Source of the DNA: UBA10349 sp003485905
Lineage (GTDB): Bacteria; Pseudomonadota; Gammaproteobacteria; Arenicellales; Arenicellaceae
Direction: 5' to 3'
NCBI GenBank assembly: GCA_943787185.1
Contig: CALSLL010000002.1
Span: 974,376 to 1,038,375 of the forward strand
Length of the DNA: 64,000 nt
The position numbers and the translations under genes were made by a program. A model generated the notes under the pieces. The model ran no database searches, was not told where the DNA came from, and was given only the letters and a program-made list of their open reading frames with translations. Below are positions 35,250 to 44,519 of this stretch, one piece after another (position 1 is the stretch's first letter; every line of letters starts with the position of its first letter).

Positions 35250-35924
35250 CTAATCGAATACGCGCGTGTAAACGTGATCATCAGGATCAGGCTGTTGGAA
35301 CATCCCTTCTCGAAACCAAAGGTTGGCTGCCCATTTAGTCTGATTTTCCCCAACAGGCAAGCCGCCATGTAGAGATTTTGGGTTAGGCTCTTTGGTACCA
35401 TATACGCAGGTCTGAAAGATCACGATACGGCCTTTACGTGGCCTAATTTCGGCATCCAAATGTGGAAAGCCAGTGCCCCCGCCTTTTGCTACGTCGTTTA
35501 GGTACATCAGCGCCGTCATAACTCGCTGTCCAGACTTCCCGAGGAACTGTTTATATTCCGGCTGGTTAGGGTCGAATGCGTCTTGGTGTGGTTTGTACTC
35601 CTGACCTTCGTCATAGTGCACAACTTGGAGGTCTTCAGCATTATTCGCGGGTAATTCCACTAACTCTGCTACCCGATTCACTACTTCACAAATCACTGGA
35701 TCGACGTTGTGTTTCAAAAACATATAGTCGTTGGTGCGAACGTCACTTATTTCGCTCCCATCCTCTGCAACAACTGTTGCCCGTTCGAGTTTTGGTCTTG
35801 CGAGTTCTATAATTCGTTCACACTCATGATCTGATAAATAATCGTCGTAAAAATAGACGATAGGGTCTGCTTCAACAGCGGTACCCCCTACAAAAACCTG
35901 TTTTGTCTTAGTGTGGTCGATCAT
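35250..35924 (-). CDS. 2-oxoglutarate/Fe(II) oxygenase, prolyl-4-hydroxylase type
   Basis: 224 residues. The double-stranded beta-helix core has the iron pair H-x-D in YKPHQDAFDP, the distal His in SLHGGLPVGENQ, and the 2-oxoglutarate Lys in NQTKWAANLWFRE. The N-terminal YFYDDYLSDHECERIIELARPKLERATVV and RTNDYMFL are typical of bacterial P4H-like enzymes, which hydroxylate protein prolines such as in EF-Tu or other substrates. It converges with the DUF3501 gene (14 bases apart) and precedes a MAPEG gene on the far side. Confidence 0.9.
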   Translation of the reverse strand: MIDHTKTKQVFVGGTAVEADPIVYFYDDYLSDHECERIIELARPKLERATVVAEDGSEISDVRTNDYMFLKHNVDPVICEVVNRVAELVELPANNAEDLQVVHYDEGQEYKPHQDAFDPNQPEYKQFLGKSGQRVMTALMYLNDVAKGGGTGFPHLDAEIRPRKGRIVIFQTCVYGTKEPNPKSLHGGLPVGENQTKWAANLWFREGMFQQPDPDDHVYTRVFD

Positions 35925-35942
35925 TTTTCGAGTGATAAAGAC

Positions 35943-36320
35943 TTAAAGAAATATACCGATAATGGTTCCAACAACCAATATTACATTGGAGAACATAGTG
36001 ATGATCATGCCCGGCGCACGTTTTTTCGCATCATTTACATACCCCTGAGCGTAAACAAAGCGACCAATAATATACGCGACACCTACAGCCTGAGCCCACA
36101 ACGGATTAACGTAGGTACTAAATGCGAATAGAGCTGGGATAAAGATAACTAATTGCTCTAGAGTGTTGTAGTGCACACGGTTGATTCTTTCAAAATCTGG
36201 ATTGCCGGTTGTCGCTGGAGCATCTATGCCAAACTTGGCGCGAGCTCCACCAACACGCATTAAAAAATACATGTACTGAATGAGAGCCAACATGGCGATT
36301 ACCACTGTATATTCTTGCAT
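35943..36320 (-). CDS. MAPEG-family membrane protein
   Basis: 125-residue protein with four membrane helices. The MAPEG signature is visible in the FERINRVHYNTLEQLVIFIPALFAF stretch (about 43-67, containing the conserved NTLEQ), followed by GVAYIIGRFVYAQGYV. MAPEG proteins are glutathione-dependent or glutathione-related membrane enzymes in eukaryotes; bacterial substrates are mostly unknown. ATG 36320 has CGAGGT upstream on its strand. It probably shares a transcript with the 2OG oxygenase, 18 bases downstream. Confidence 0.9.
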   Translation of the reverse strand: MQEYTVVIAMLALIQYMYFLMRVGGARAKFGIDAPATTGNPDFERINRVHYNTLEQLVIFIPALFAFSTYVNPLWAQAVGVAYIIGRFVYAQGYVNDAKKRAPGMIITMFSNVILVVGTIIGIFL

Positions 36321-36511
36321 GTTAATGTACCTCGATATTTGTAAAGAAGGATTTGAAGAGTCTCGTTATTTTTTAGTGTGCAAAGCGCTGTAACAATGAA
36401 TTCACAGATCGTAAATAATACGGATTAAATGCATAATTGCACGCTCAATTCCTACCAAGTTATGAATCAAGGCCTTCTTGATTAAAAATATGTATTCCCG
36501 AGTATCGGTTC

Positions 36512-37006
36512 ATGCTTAAGCTATTAGATGCAATTAGTGTATTGAGTGGGCGAGTGCTTATATGGCTTGTTTTCGGTGTGATGATCTTTTCCTGTGCTGT
36601 AGTGGTAATGCGCTATGTATTAGGTAATAGCGACATAACCTTTTACCAGGAGTTAGTAATTTATCTGCACGCGTCAGCGTTTATGTTGTCTGCCGCCTGG
36701 ACATTAAAACGAGACGGACATGTTCGAGTGGACGTGCTGTATCGATCTATGGGCAGTAGAGCTAAAGCTTGGGTCAATATTATTGGGTCAATATTATTTT
36801 TATTACCAGTCTCGTTTTTTCTATTCTTTACCGGCTATGAGTTTGCTAGCCATTCATGGGCAATACGAGAAACCTCGGGTGAGGCTAGTGGTATTCCTGC
36901 AGTATTTTTACTTAAGAGCGTTGTTCCGTTAGCGTCGGCCTTTCTGATCATTCAAGGTTTTGCTGAAGTGCTAAGGAATACTCTACTACTGTATAGGGAC
37001 GATTGA
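36512..37006 (+). CDS. TRAP transporter small permease (DctQ)
   Basis: 164-residue inner-membrane protein with four helices (about 12-38, 45-66, 86-110 and 128-150). It shows the DctQ pattern VVMRYVLGNSDITFYQELVIYLHASAFMLSAAWTLKRDGHVRVDVLY. It pairs with the large permease, which begins 6 bases downstream. A binding protein of the same system is encoded convergently at 38526-39695. Confidence 0.93.
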   Translation: MLKLLDAISVLSGRVLIWLVFGVMIFSCAVVVMRYVLGNSDITFYQELVIYLHASAFMLSAAWTLKRDGHVRVDVLYRSMGSRAKAWVNIIGSILFLLPVSFFLFFTGYEFASHSWAIRETSGEASGIPAVFLLKSVVPLASAFLIIQGFAEVLRNTLLLYRDD

Positions 37007-37012
37007 TTACGC

Positions 37013-38374
37013 ATGCTTGAGTGGCTTCCAATACTTATGTTTATCGGGGTCTGCGGTGCTCTGCTGTTAGGCTATCCGGTTGCATTTACGCTAGCTGGGG
37101 TGGCTTTATTATTTGCCTCTGGGGGGATCGTCACTGGTAATTTTGATCCAGCCCTATTAAAGGCAATGCCAGAGCGCGTTTACGGGACAATGATCAATCA
37201 GGCCTTAATTGCTGTGCCATTGTTTGTTTTGATGGGGATCATGCTGGAGCGCACTGGGTTAGCGGAGCGGTTGCTGGACACGATGGCGCGCCTATTTGGT
37301 GGCTTAGCCGGAGGCTTAGGTATATCCGTTGTCGTGGTAGGCATGCTACTCGCTGCGAGTACAGGCATCGTTGGTGCTACAGTTGTCGCGATGGGGTTAA
37401 TGTCACTGCCAAGTATGTTAAAGCGTGGGTACGATCCGAGTTTCGCTGCTGGGACAATATGCGCAACAGGGACGCTCGGCCAAATAATCCCACCTTCAAT
37501 CGCATTGGTATTGTTGGGCGATGTGTTATCCAATGCCTATCAACAGTCGCAGATACGCTTAGGGATTTTCAATCCGGAAACAGTATCGGTCGGTGACTTA
37601 TTCGTGGGCTCGCTTATCCCCGGGCTATTACTAGTTTTTCTTTATATTCTTTATGTTTGGTTGAGAAGCTACTTAAACCCGTCTGATGCACCCCCGAAAA
37701 AAGATACCCAGAAGGTTGCAGCTTCAGAAGTGCTATCAAGTTTGTTGCCTCCAATTGGGCTTATGGTGTTGGTGCTAGGCTCGATCATTACTGGGATCGC
37801 AACACCAACAGAGGCTGCTGGAGTAGGGGCTATTGGCGCTACATGTTTAGCTTTAGTAACAAAAAGCCTATCTTTTACTGTTTTTCGTGAGGTGCTGGTT
37901 AAAACCTTAGAGATGACTTCTATGGTTTTTCTAATTTTGATAGGGGCCTCATTTTTTTCATTGGTGTTTAGAGGTTATGGTGGTGAAGAATTAGTTCAAT
38001 CACTATTTGAGCAGCTGCCAGGGGGGGCGTTTGGTGCGATGTTTCTGGTTATGGCAGTGGTATTTTTACTAGGGTTTATTCTAGATTTTATTGAAATAAC
38101 ATTTGTGGTTGTACCGATAGTAGGACCAGTGCTCTTAGCTATGGGGATTGATCCTGTGTGGTTGGGAATAATGATAGCAATCAATTTACAAACTTCCTTT
38201 TTGACACCTCCATTCGGTTTTGCGCTGTTTTATCTCCGAAGTGTCGCGCCAGAGAGCGTTAAAACGATCGATATTTATAAAGGTGTCGTACCGTATATTG
38301 GGATACAACTATTTGTATTGGCGCTGCTTGCTTTGTTTCCGGCAATTGCAACCTGGTTACCAAGTCTAATTTAG
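37013..38374 (+). CDS. TRAP transporter large permease (DctM)
   Basis: 453-residue, about 12-helix Na+-coupled permease. DctM hallmarks are VPLFVLMGIMLERTGLAERLLDTMARLFGGLAGGLGISVVVVGMLLAASTGIVGATVVAMG, GTICATGTLGQIIPPSIALVLLGD, and the C-terminal LQTSFLTPPFGFALFYLRSVAP. The loop near 225-240 (SDAPPKKDTQKV) is polar and variable. The fused-helix length fits the subgroup that uses TakP-like binding proteins for alpha-keto or aromatic carboxylates. It is translationally close to DctQ. Confidence 0.95.
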   Translation: MLEWLPILMFIGVCGALLLGYPVAFTLAGVALLFASGGIVTGNFDPALLKAMPERVYGTMINQALIAVPLFVLMGIMLERTGLAERLLDTMARLFGGLAGGLGISVVVVGMLLAASTGIVGATVVAMGLMSLPSMLKRGYDPSFAAGTICATGTLGQIIPPSIALVLLGDVLSNAYQQSQIRLGIFNPETVSVGDLFVGSLIPGLLLVFLYILYVWLRSYLNPSDAPPKKDTQKVAASEVLSSLLPPIGLMVLVLGSIITGIATPTEAAGVGAIGATCLALVTKSLSFTVFREVLVKTLEMTSMVFLILIGASFFSLVFRGYGGEELVQSLFEQLPGGAFGAMFLVMAVVFLLGFILDFIEITFVVVPIVGPVLLAMGIDPVWLGIMIAINLQTSFLTPPFGFALFYLRSVAPESVKTIDIYKGVVPYIGIQLFVLALLALFPAIATWLPSLI

Positions 38375-38525
38375 ATGGCGGGCTTTGTTGATTAGTCGTT
38401 GAACTCTAGAAGAGATCGACAAGGCTAGAAACAATCTGACATTGAAAGTATTAATGTTTGTCGTATAAACGACTTGAGAGAGCCGTAATATGGCTTCAAA
38501 ATATTAGTCGAAATTAAATTAGATA

Positions 38526-39695
38526 TTACTCGTAGTCCCTTGTTAAGTAATACTCTTTTTCTGAAATATCGTGATATTCTCTTACGATTGTTTGAAAGTT
38601 TTTATACGATGCATAGATCTCTGCAAATTGCGGGTCTTGAGCGGCCAACTCGGCATAATAATCTTGTGCGGCCTTATTTAAATATTGGAGAACTTCTGTG
38701 GGCAGAGCTTTCGGAATTATCCCAAAATTCGTTTGTAAATCTTGAAGAGAAGTCGCATTTCTTGCAGTATATTCATCGAGTGTGTCCTGGTTAATTGCCC
38801 GCGCTGCAACTTCAATGATTGCCTGTAAATCTTTTGGAATTGAATTCCACTTGTCTTCGTTGATGATAATCTCAAGCATCGCGCCAGGCTCATGCCAGCC
38901 TGAGTGATAGTAATGCTCGGCTACTTCGTGAAGCCCAAAGGACATATCATTATAGGGGCCTACCCATTCTGTGGCATCAATAACGCCCGTTTGCATGCTG
39001 GTGTATATCTCACTACCAGGGATCGTCACACTGGTGCCCCCAGCTCTGGAAAATACCTCACCGGCTATTCCAGGTATACGCATTTTGAGACCTTGTAGAT
39101 CCTCTAAGGAGTTAATCTCTTTATTAAACCAACCGCTCATCTGATTCCCAGTGTTACCGCCGGCAAAAGGAATCAACCCAAACGGCTTATAAATAGAACG
39201 CCATAGCTCCAAACCTCCACCATAATGTATCCAAGCGTTAATTTCCTGAGCATTCATTCCGAATGGAACCGAGGTAAAGAATGGGCTTGCGGGAATCTTG
39301 CCTTTCCAATAGTAAGCGGATCCATGGCCCATCTCGACGCTACCGTTACTCACCGCGTCAAAAACGCCTAATGCTGGTACTAATTCACCGCTACCGTAAA
39401 CTCGGATAACGAGCCGCCCATTACTCATACGCTCGATTAGTTTAGAAAACCGTTCGGGTGTCAGACCAATACCAGGGAAATTCTTAGGCCAGGTTGTAAC
39501 CATGCGCCATTCGTATCGTTGTCCTTGAGCACCTAACTCTCCAGTGGACTGATTTACTGTCTCTCTAGATTGAACCGAGCCGTAATTTTCTGCTGCTTGT
39601 TGTATGTATAGACCACCTATTGCGACTAGTACCGCAAGCAGTATGACAACTGCGACAGAGAGAATTCCTGTCGGGGATCTACGCGACTCGGGCAT
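38526..39695 (-). CDS. TRAP transporter substrate-binding protein (DctP, TakP-like)
   Basis: 389 residues with an uncleaved-looking N-terminal membrane anchor (VAVVILLAVLVAIGGLYI, about 14-31) rather than a plain signal peptide. The binding core follows (YEWRMVTTWPKNFPGIGLTPERFSKLIERMSNGRL, GSAYYWKGKIPASPFFTSVPFG, LKMRIPGIAGEVFSRAGGT, and VIDATEWVGPYNDMSFGLHEVA). The Trp/Tyr-rich WVGPYND segment is typical of TakP, which binds keto-acids through a metal ion. It is transcribed towards the permease genes, with 151 bases between the stops, so it is separately regulated. Confidence 0.92.
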   Translation of the reverse strand: MPESRRSPTGILSVAVVILLAVLVAIGGLYIQQAAENYGSVQSRETVNQSTGELGAQGQRYEWRMVTTWPKNFPGIGLTPERFSKLIERMSNGRLVIRVYGSGELVPALGVFDAVSNGSVEMGHGSAYYWKGKIPASPFFTSVPFGMNAQEINAWIHYGGGLELWRSIYKPFGLIPFAGGNTGNQMSGWFNKEINSLEDLQGLKMRIPGIAGEVFSRAGGTSVTIPGSEIYTSMQTGVIDATEWVGPYNDMSFGLHEVAEHYYHSGWHEPGAMLEIIINEDKWNSIPKDLQAIIEVAARAINQDTLDEYTARNATSLQDLQTNFGIIPKALPTEVLQYLNKAAQDYYAELAAQDPQFAEIYASYKNFQTIVREYHDISEKEYYLTRDYE

Positions 39696-39742
39696 GATTA
39701 TATATTTGTCACGACAATATTAAGTAGCTTATATGGCTTCTT

Positions 39743-42700
39743 CTAAGACAATGGCTTTATAACAAATACCAGGTCTCCGGCATTAATTTGTGTGCCTGGT
39801 GATTGATTTATTCGAACCACCTCATACTTAATATCACTTTGATAAATATCTGAGCCCGCATTAATACTGGATAAGCTCAATTGGGTAAAAATCTTCATCG
39901 CTTCTATTTGACAGATGGTCTGATCGAACTCAATAACATCACCAACTTTTACGTATTCGGGTTCTGACGGGGAAGGTGTAGTGTAGAAAATTCCTGTCAT
40001 CGGCGAATTTACCCGGAGTTCGTCTGAACCTTCGATTTTAATATTGCTTTGACCATCGTCCGTGTGTTCAAGGCCAGTGTCAGCCATTTCTTCGATCAAC
40101 TGATCACCATCAATCCGGGACAATAATTCTGGAAGGTAGCCAGTATCGTACTTGCCACCTTGGAATACAGAATCTGAAAGTATCTGGTTGAGCAAAGCGA
40201 GATTAGTGCAAACTCCGGTAATTTTGGTTTGATCAAGAACTTCAATCAATCTTGAAATTGCTTTTTTACGATTAGCTGCATGTACTATCACCTGGGCAAT
40301 CATGCTGTCATAAAAAGGAGAAACTACTTTCCCAGCCCCTACCGATGATAGTACTTCAATGTCGTCACCCTCAGGGAAACTACATTCAACAACTTGACCG
40401 GGAGTAGGGGAAAATTCGATCTCACCGGTCGAGGTATAGACGGCTTTCTCTGCTGTAACTCTGGCTTCGATAGAGTACCCGTTAGCTATAGGTTTTAAAT
40501 CCTTGATACTTTCGCCTGAGGCTATGCGAAATTGTTCACCGACAATAGAAATACCTGTAGTCCATTCGGTTACTGGATGCTCTATCTGCAATCTAGTATT
40601 CATTTCCATAAAATAGATAGCGTTAGATGGCAAATCGAAAATAAATTCGACAGTGCCGGCACCAATATAATCGACCGCATCAGCTAGATTGCCAGCACAA
40701 CGGTATGCTTCTTTTTCCAATTTTTCGGGAAGGATAGTGGATGCAGATTCTTCTACTACTTTTTGGTTATTTCGTTGTACGCTGCAATCCCGTAACCCAA
40801 GTATCAGTTTGTTTCCATGGCTGTCGCGCAATATTTGCACTTCAATGTGGCGCATAGATTCGACAAATTTTTCTAGGTATAAGTCTCCATTGCCAAAGGC
40901 CGCACGTGCTTCAGCCCTCACCTTTTGGAAAGCCTCTTTGATTTCAGCATCGTTACGTACAATCTGAATACCTTTACCACCACCACCATGAACGGCTTTT
41001 AAGAGCACGGGATAACCGATTTCATTGGCAACTTCTGCGGTTGCATCGGCTGAAGTCAAAATGCCATGGCTTCCTGGCACGACAGGAACACTATTTGCCA
41101 TCGCAGTATGAATAGCATTGGACTTATTGCCCATAATCTCCATGCTTCGAGCGTAGGGGCCTATAAAGTTAATGCCATGCTCACGAACAAGCCTGGCAAA
41201 TTTATCGTTCTCGGAAAGAAAACCGATACCAGGGTGAAGGGCGTCTACCCCTTGTCGGGCTGCAATAGCTAAGACACTATGCGCGTTCAGATAGCTTTCA
41301 TCAGAAGTTTGACCTCCTAAAGAAACTAAGGTGTCCTGTTCTCGCATCATATCGGCCGGTACTGAGTTCATATCCGGATCAGATTGCACCAAGACTATAT
41401 CGATATCACTTTTCTGTGCTATGCGAATTAGTTTGTTCGCTGTGCAACCTCTAGCATGTATTAATACTTTACGAACTGGCTTAAGCTGCTTGTTGTTTTG
41501 CTGATCGTTTAATTGATCACTAGCTGGCTGTTGGTCTGGTAGAAATGAGCCGGCCAAGACACGTTCAATCACATCTTCTACTGAGTCGCCCGGTACCGGA
41601 ATACTTGGATCGACTTTGGTTAGGCGGCCATCGAGGTCGTTTGCAAATGGGTGTCTCACCAAACCCTGCATTGAGTCACGATTATGCATAAAGTAATTTG
41701 CGACTGTGTGTTGTGAGGGTAAAAATGAGGGGACAACAACCCTACCTGCGAACGGTATATCCGCTCCGCTAAAATAGTATGTGTGGACTAGTGGGTGGGT
41801 TACAAAGCTGGCCTGTGAACCACCAGTACAATCGCCGAAACCAAAAATAATTATAGGTAAATCATTGTCTCGTATAAACCGAGTGATTCGATCGTTTGTA
41901 ACGGACATTGAAAATAGTGCATTCGGCCCTTCTTTTGTTTGCATGCCGCCTGACGATACAAAACATATTACTGGCAGCCGCCTAGCCGCACAGTGCACGA
42001 GTAATTTACATAGCTTGGTGGCGCCAGCCATATCAAAAGCGCCAGCCTGAAAGGAGATGTTCGATATAAAAACGCCCACTTCGATCCCGCTGTCAGCACG
42101 CAGCGTTGCGGTTCCAGTCACTACCCCACAAGGCGTTGTTTTATTCGCCAAAGCTTTTTCAACTGACAGTCGAAATCCAGGAAAATTAACTGGATTCGAG
42201 GTAATCAAGTTAGCGTCAAGTTCCTTGAAGTTTTGAAAAAACTTTTCTTGAATAGCATCAACCGTGGCCAATTTCCGACTTTTTATATCAGAAATTACAC
42301 GCTGTATACGCATGCTTACCGATGCTATTGCCAATTGATTCCAAAAATCCTTACGCTTACCTATATGCACTGGATTTATAGTGCCATCATAATCTTTACC
42401 ACTATTGTTAGCGGCAAAGTATCGCGGCAAGAGACTTTCGAAAAAGAAGGTGATCAATACAAGAAGGGCGTCAGATAGACGTGGAAACGCTATACGCTTC
42501 CATTCCTCTACGTCTTTTAAAAATTCTCCACGTCGCTTAAATGACATGAAAAATGCTAGCCAGCTGGAAAAATTTGCAGAGTTATCTGTTCCATCACCAG
42601 CGACTGAACTGGTGGCCTGTCGCATCGAATCATCCAGCAACCGTTTCATTGTGTCGGCCGATAGAGTATGGAAATTTTCTGTTTCGGCAGCTATTTCATT

Positions 42701-44290
42701 TAGATTGTCTACAAATGTATTGTAAAGCGCATCGAAAATAAGAACGTTCTGAAAATCGGTGATCAGGGTCTCACGTAGTTCTGGAGAAAACATGAGCTCA
42801 CGCAGACTTAGGTCCGCTAAATCCTGACTAAAAAGATCATCGTCTCGTATTTCATCCCCGCTAGCTTCAAGAATAGTTTCCTTAAGGCGACCAAAATTAT
42901 ATGGCGAAGATCCCTTCCACTGGTTGTACAGATATAAACCAATACTCGAACACAGCTTGCGTCGTGCTTCTTGGTAGTTTTTCTCAGGTTCTCCTAGAAT
43001 TAGTTTCGCCAAACGGTTTCTATCGGCACCAATTTCATTTCTACGTTGTACAAAACCTTTAAATGCTTTGCAGATTGTATCTATATAGATAAGTTTTTCT
43101 GAGTCTTCAAACCATTGTGAAAAAGCAAACTCTTGTGACTTTAGTGTTCGTTCAGCTAAATCTCCTTTAGGTAACTCCTCATTTGCCAGACGACCATAAG
43201 AACGCAAATTAGAGGAAGATATTCTTCGTCGTAATCCGATGTACCGCAGGTAGCGACAGCTATGCCCGAACACACCTGGAAACTGACTGGCACCCTTGGC
43301 CGATGAAAATGCGTCTATTTCGGACGAGGTTTTAAGTGCAGGTGAGGGATTCACAAATCGCTCAACGCTACGTTGGTAATGCCGCATTATTTCTGGATGT
43401 TCTACAGTGAAATTAGCGGAAGCTTTCTCGATACTGACAATGGCTGAAGTAATGGTTTTTAGTAGTTTACCAATATCGTCCAGATCATTTTCAGGGCTCC
43501 AGCGAACCACACCATCAATAGATCCGCGCTTCGCAAGCTCCCATGAGGACAAGCCTACATATCTGGCACTTTCTTGCCAGGAGAGTCCATACTGTTTCGC
43601 GATATTTGCAAGGCCTTGTGGCTGAATTGTATTGAAAACGCCGGTTTCTAGCGCGAGCAAAACATTGGTAGAAGCTAATGGGATTGCACCACCTGAGTAG
43701 CCCAGTCCATAAATTATGCCAACTGTAGGAACATGTGTATTACACATTTCGGCAATAAGACGTGAAATTGAATGTGCTTGATTCGCGGCATTTGCTTCGG
43801 CGCCTGCATCAGCGCCTGGGGTATCAATAAAGGTTACAACTGGAACTCCGTGATCGCTAAAATCCCGTACGATTTTTACCGCATCGAGGTGATGTTGTGG
43901 CTTCCAAACGCCATTATCTACCTCTCGATTTTGCGCTAGAAACCCCACTCGGCGAACGCCATAGGGCATTTCGATATCAATTTCTGCAGAGTATAAAGCA
44001 CCATCTTTACGTTCGTGAACAACCTTACCAGGGATTGATTCGATCACTTTGGAGGCGCTGAAGCGTTTTTTGACCTCAGCGGGTTCTAAAGCGGCAGCAA
44101 TATAACCATCTACGTCTAGCTGATTAAGCTGCTGGACGCGTTTGTTGATATATCCGGCGCTAGCCAGACCTTCTATTGGCGAGGCTATGCTAGGCGATGT
44201 TTCACCTTGGAAAAGGCTATAATCGCTGGCCAATTTCTCAGCAGCTTGGAATAATTCATCTGGAGTATATTTTTGATTCTTGTTCGCCAT
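39743..44290 (-). CDS. Single-chain biotin-dependent acyl-CoA carboxylase (CT-alpha, CT-beta, BC and BCCP fused)
   Basis: 1515 residues. Order: carboxyltransferase alpha-like domain (about 20-300; TFIDTPGADAGAEANAANQAHS, IYGLGYSGGAIPLAS), a 390-residue helical linker (about 300-690) without clear homologues, and a carboxyltransferase beta-like domain (about 700-910; CGVVTGTATL, GGSQASFVTHP). Biotin carboxylase follows (about 937-1400; HPGIGFLSEN, VHGGGGKGIQIV near 1100, MEMNTRLQIEHPVTE), then a biotinyl domain with Lys1466 in EAMKI, 49 residues from the end. The Cys4 zinc ribbon of AccD is absent. Whether it carboxylates acetyl-, propionyl- or another acyl-CoA is open. It lies next to birA and the biotin operon. 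Confidence 0.9.
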   Translation of the reverse strand: MANKNQKYTPDELFQAAEKLASDYSLFQGETSPSIASPIEGLASAGYINKRVQQLNQLDVDGYIAAALEPAEVKKRFSASKVIESIPGKVVHERKDGALYSAEIDIEMPYGVRRVGFLAQNREVDNGVWKPQHHLDAVKIVRDFSDHGVPVVTFIDTPGADAGAEANAANQAHSISRLIAEMCNTHVPTVGIIYGLGYSGGAIPLASTNVLLALETGVFNTIQPQGLANIAKQYGLSWQESARYVGLSSWELAKRGSIDGVVRWSPENDLDDIGKLLKTITSAIVSIEKASANFTVEHPEIMRHYQRSVERFVNPSPALKTSSEIDAFSSAKGASQFPGVFGHSCRYLRYIGLRRRISSSNLRSYGRLANEELPKGDLAERTLKSQEFAFSQWFEDSEKLIYIDTICKAFKGFVQRRNEIGADRNRLAKLILGEPEKNYQEARRKLCSSIGLYLYNQWKGSSPYNFGRLKETILEASGDEIRDDDLFSQDLADLSLRELMFSPELRETLITDFQNVLIFDALYNTFVDNLNEIAAETENFHTLSADTMKRLLDDSMRQATSSVAGDGTDNSANFSSWLAFFMSFKRRGEFLKDVEEWKRIAFPRLSDALLVLITFFFESLLPRYFAANNSGKDYDGTINPVHIGKRKDFWNQLAIASVSMRIQRVISDIKSRKLATVDAIQEKFFQNFKELDANLITSNPVNFPGFRLSVEKALANKTTPCGVVTGTATLRADSGIEVGVFISNISFQAGAFDMAGATKLCKLLVHCAARRLPVICFVSSGGMQTKEGPNALFSMSVTNDRITRFIRDNDLPIIIFGFGDCTGGSQASFVTHPLVHTYYFSGADIPFAGRVVVPSFLPSQHTVANYFMHNRDSMQGLVRHPFANDLDGRLTKVDPSIPVPGDSVEDVIERVLAGSFLPDQQPASDQLNDQQNNKQLKPVRKVLIHARGCTANKLIRIAQKSDIDIVLVQSDPDMNSVPADMMREQDTLVSLGGQTSDESYLNAHSVLAIAARQGVDALHPGIGFLSENDKFARLVREHGINFIGPYARSMEIMGNKSNAIHTAMANSVPVVPGSHGILTSADATAEVANEIGYPVLLKAVHGGGGKGIQIVRNDAEIKEAFQKVRAEARAAFGNGDLYLEKFVESMRHIEVQILRDSHGNKLILGLRDCSVQRNNQKVVEESASTILPEKLEKEAYRCAGNLADAVDYIGAGTVEFIFDLPSNAIYFMEMNTRLQIEHPVTEWTTGISIVGEQFRIASGESIKDLKPIANGYSIEARVTAEKAVYTSTGEIEFSPTPGQVVECSFPEGDDIEVLSSVGAGKVVSPFYDSMIAQVIVHAANRKKAISRLIEVLDQTKITGVCTNLALLNQILSDSVFQGGKYDTGYLPELLSRIDGDQLIEEMADTGLEHTDDGQSNIKIEGSDELRVNSPMTGIFYTTPSPSEPEYVKVGDVIEFDQTICQIEAMKIFTQLSLSSINAGSDIYQSDIKYEVVRINQSPGTQINAGDLVFVIKPLS

Positions 44291-44519
44291 TTTAAATCTT
44301 GTTATACCTTGTTTTTAACTGCATTATTTTAGTTATCTAAGGTTTATTAATTTGGACGAAGCCCGCGAGCTGCACGACCGATATTCAAGTTGGAGACTGT
44401 ATCCTCGATCCACTTGTTCAGTGCACGGATATTACGTTATTGGATCAAAAAATTCAGTGCTTTTTGTAAATGCCTGAGACGGAAGTACCTGATATTACCC
44501 AATATGGAATGGAATAAAA

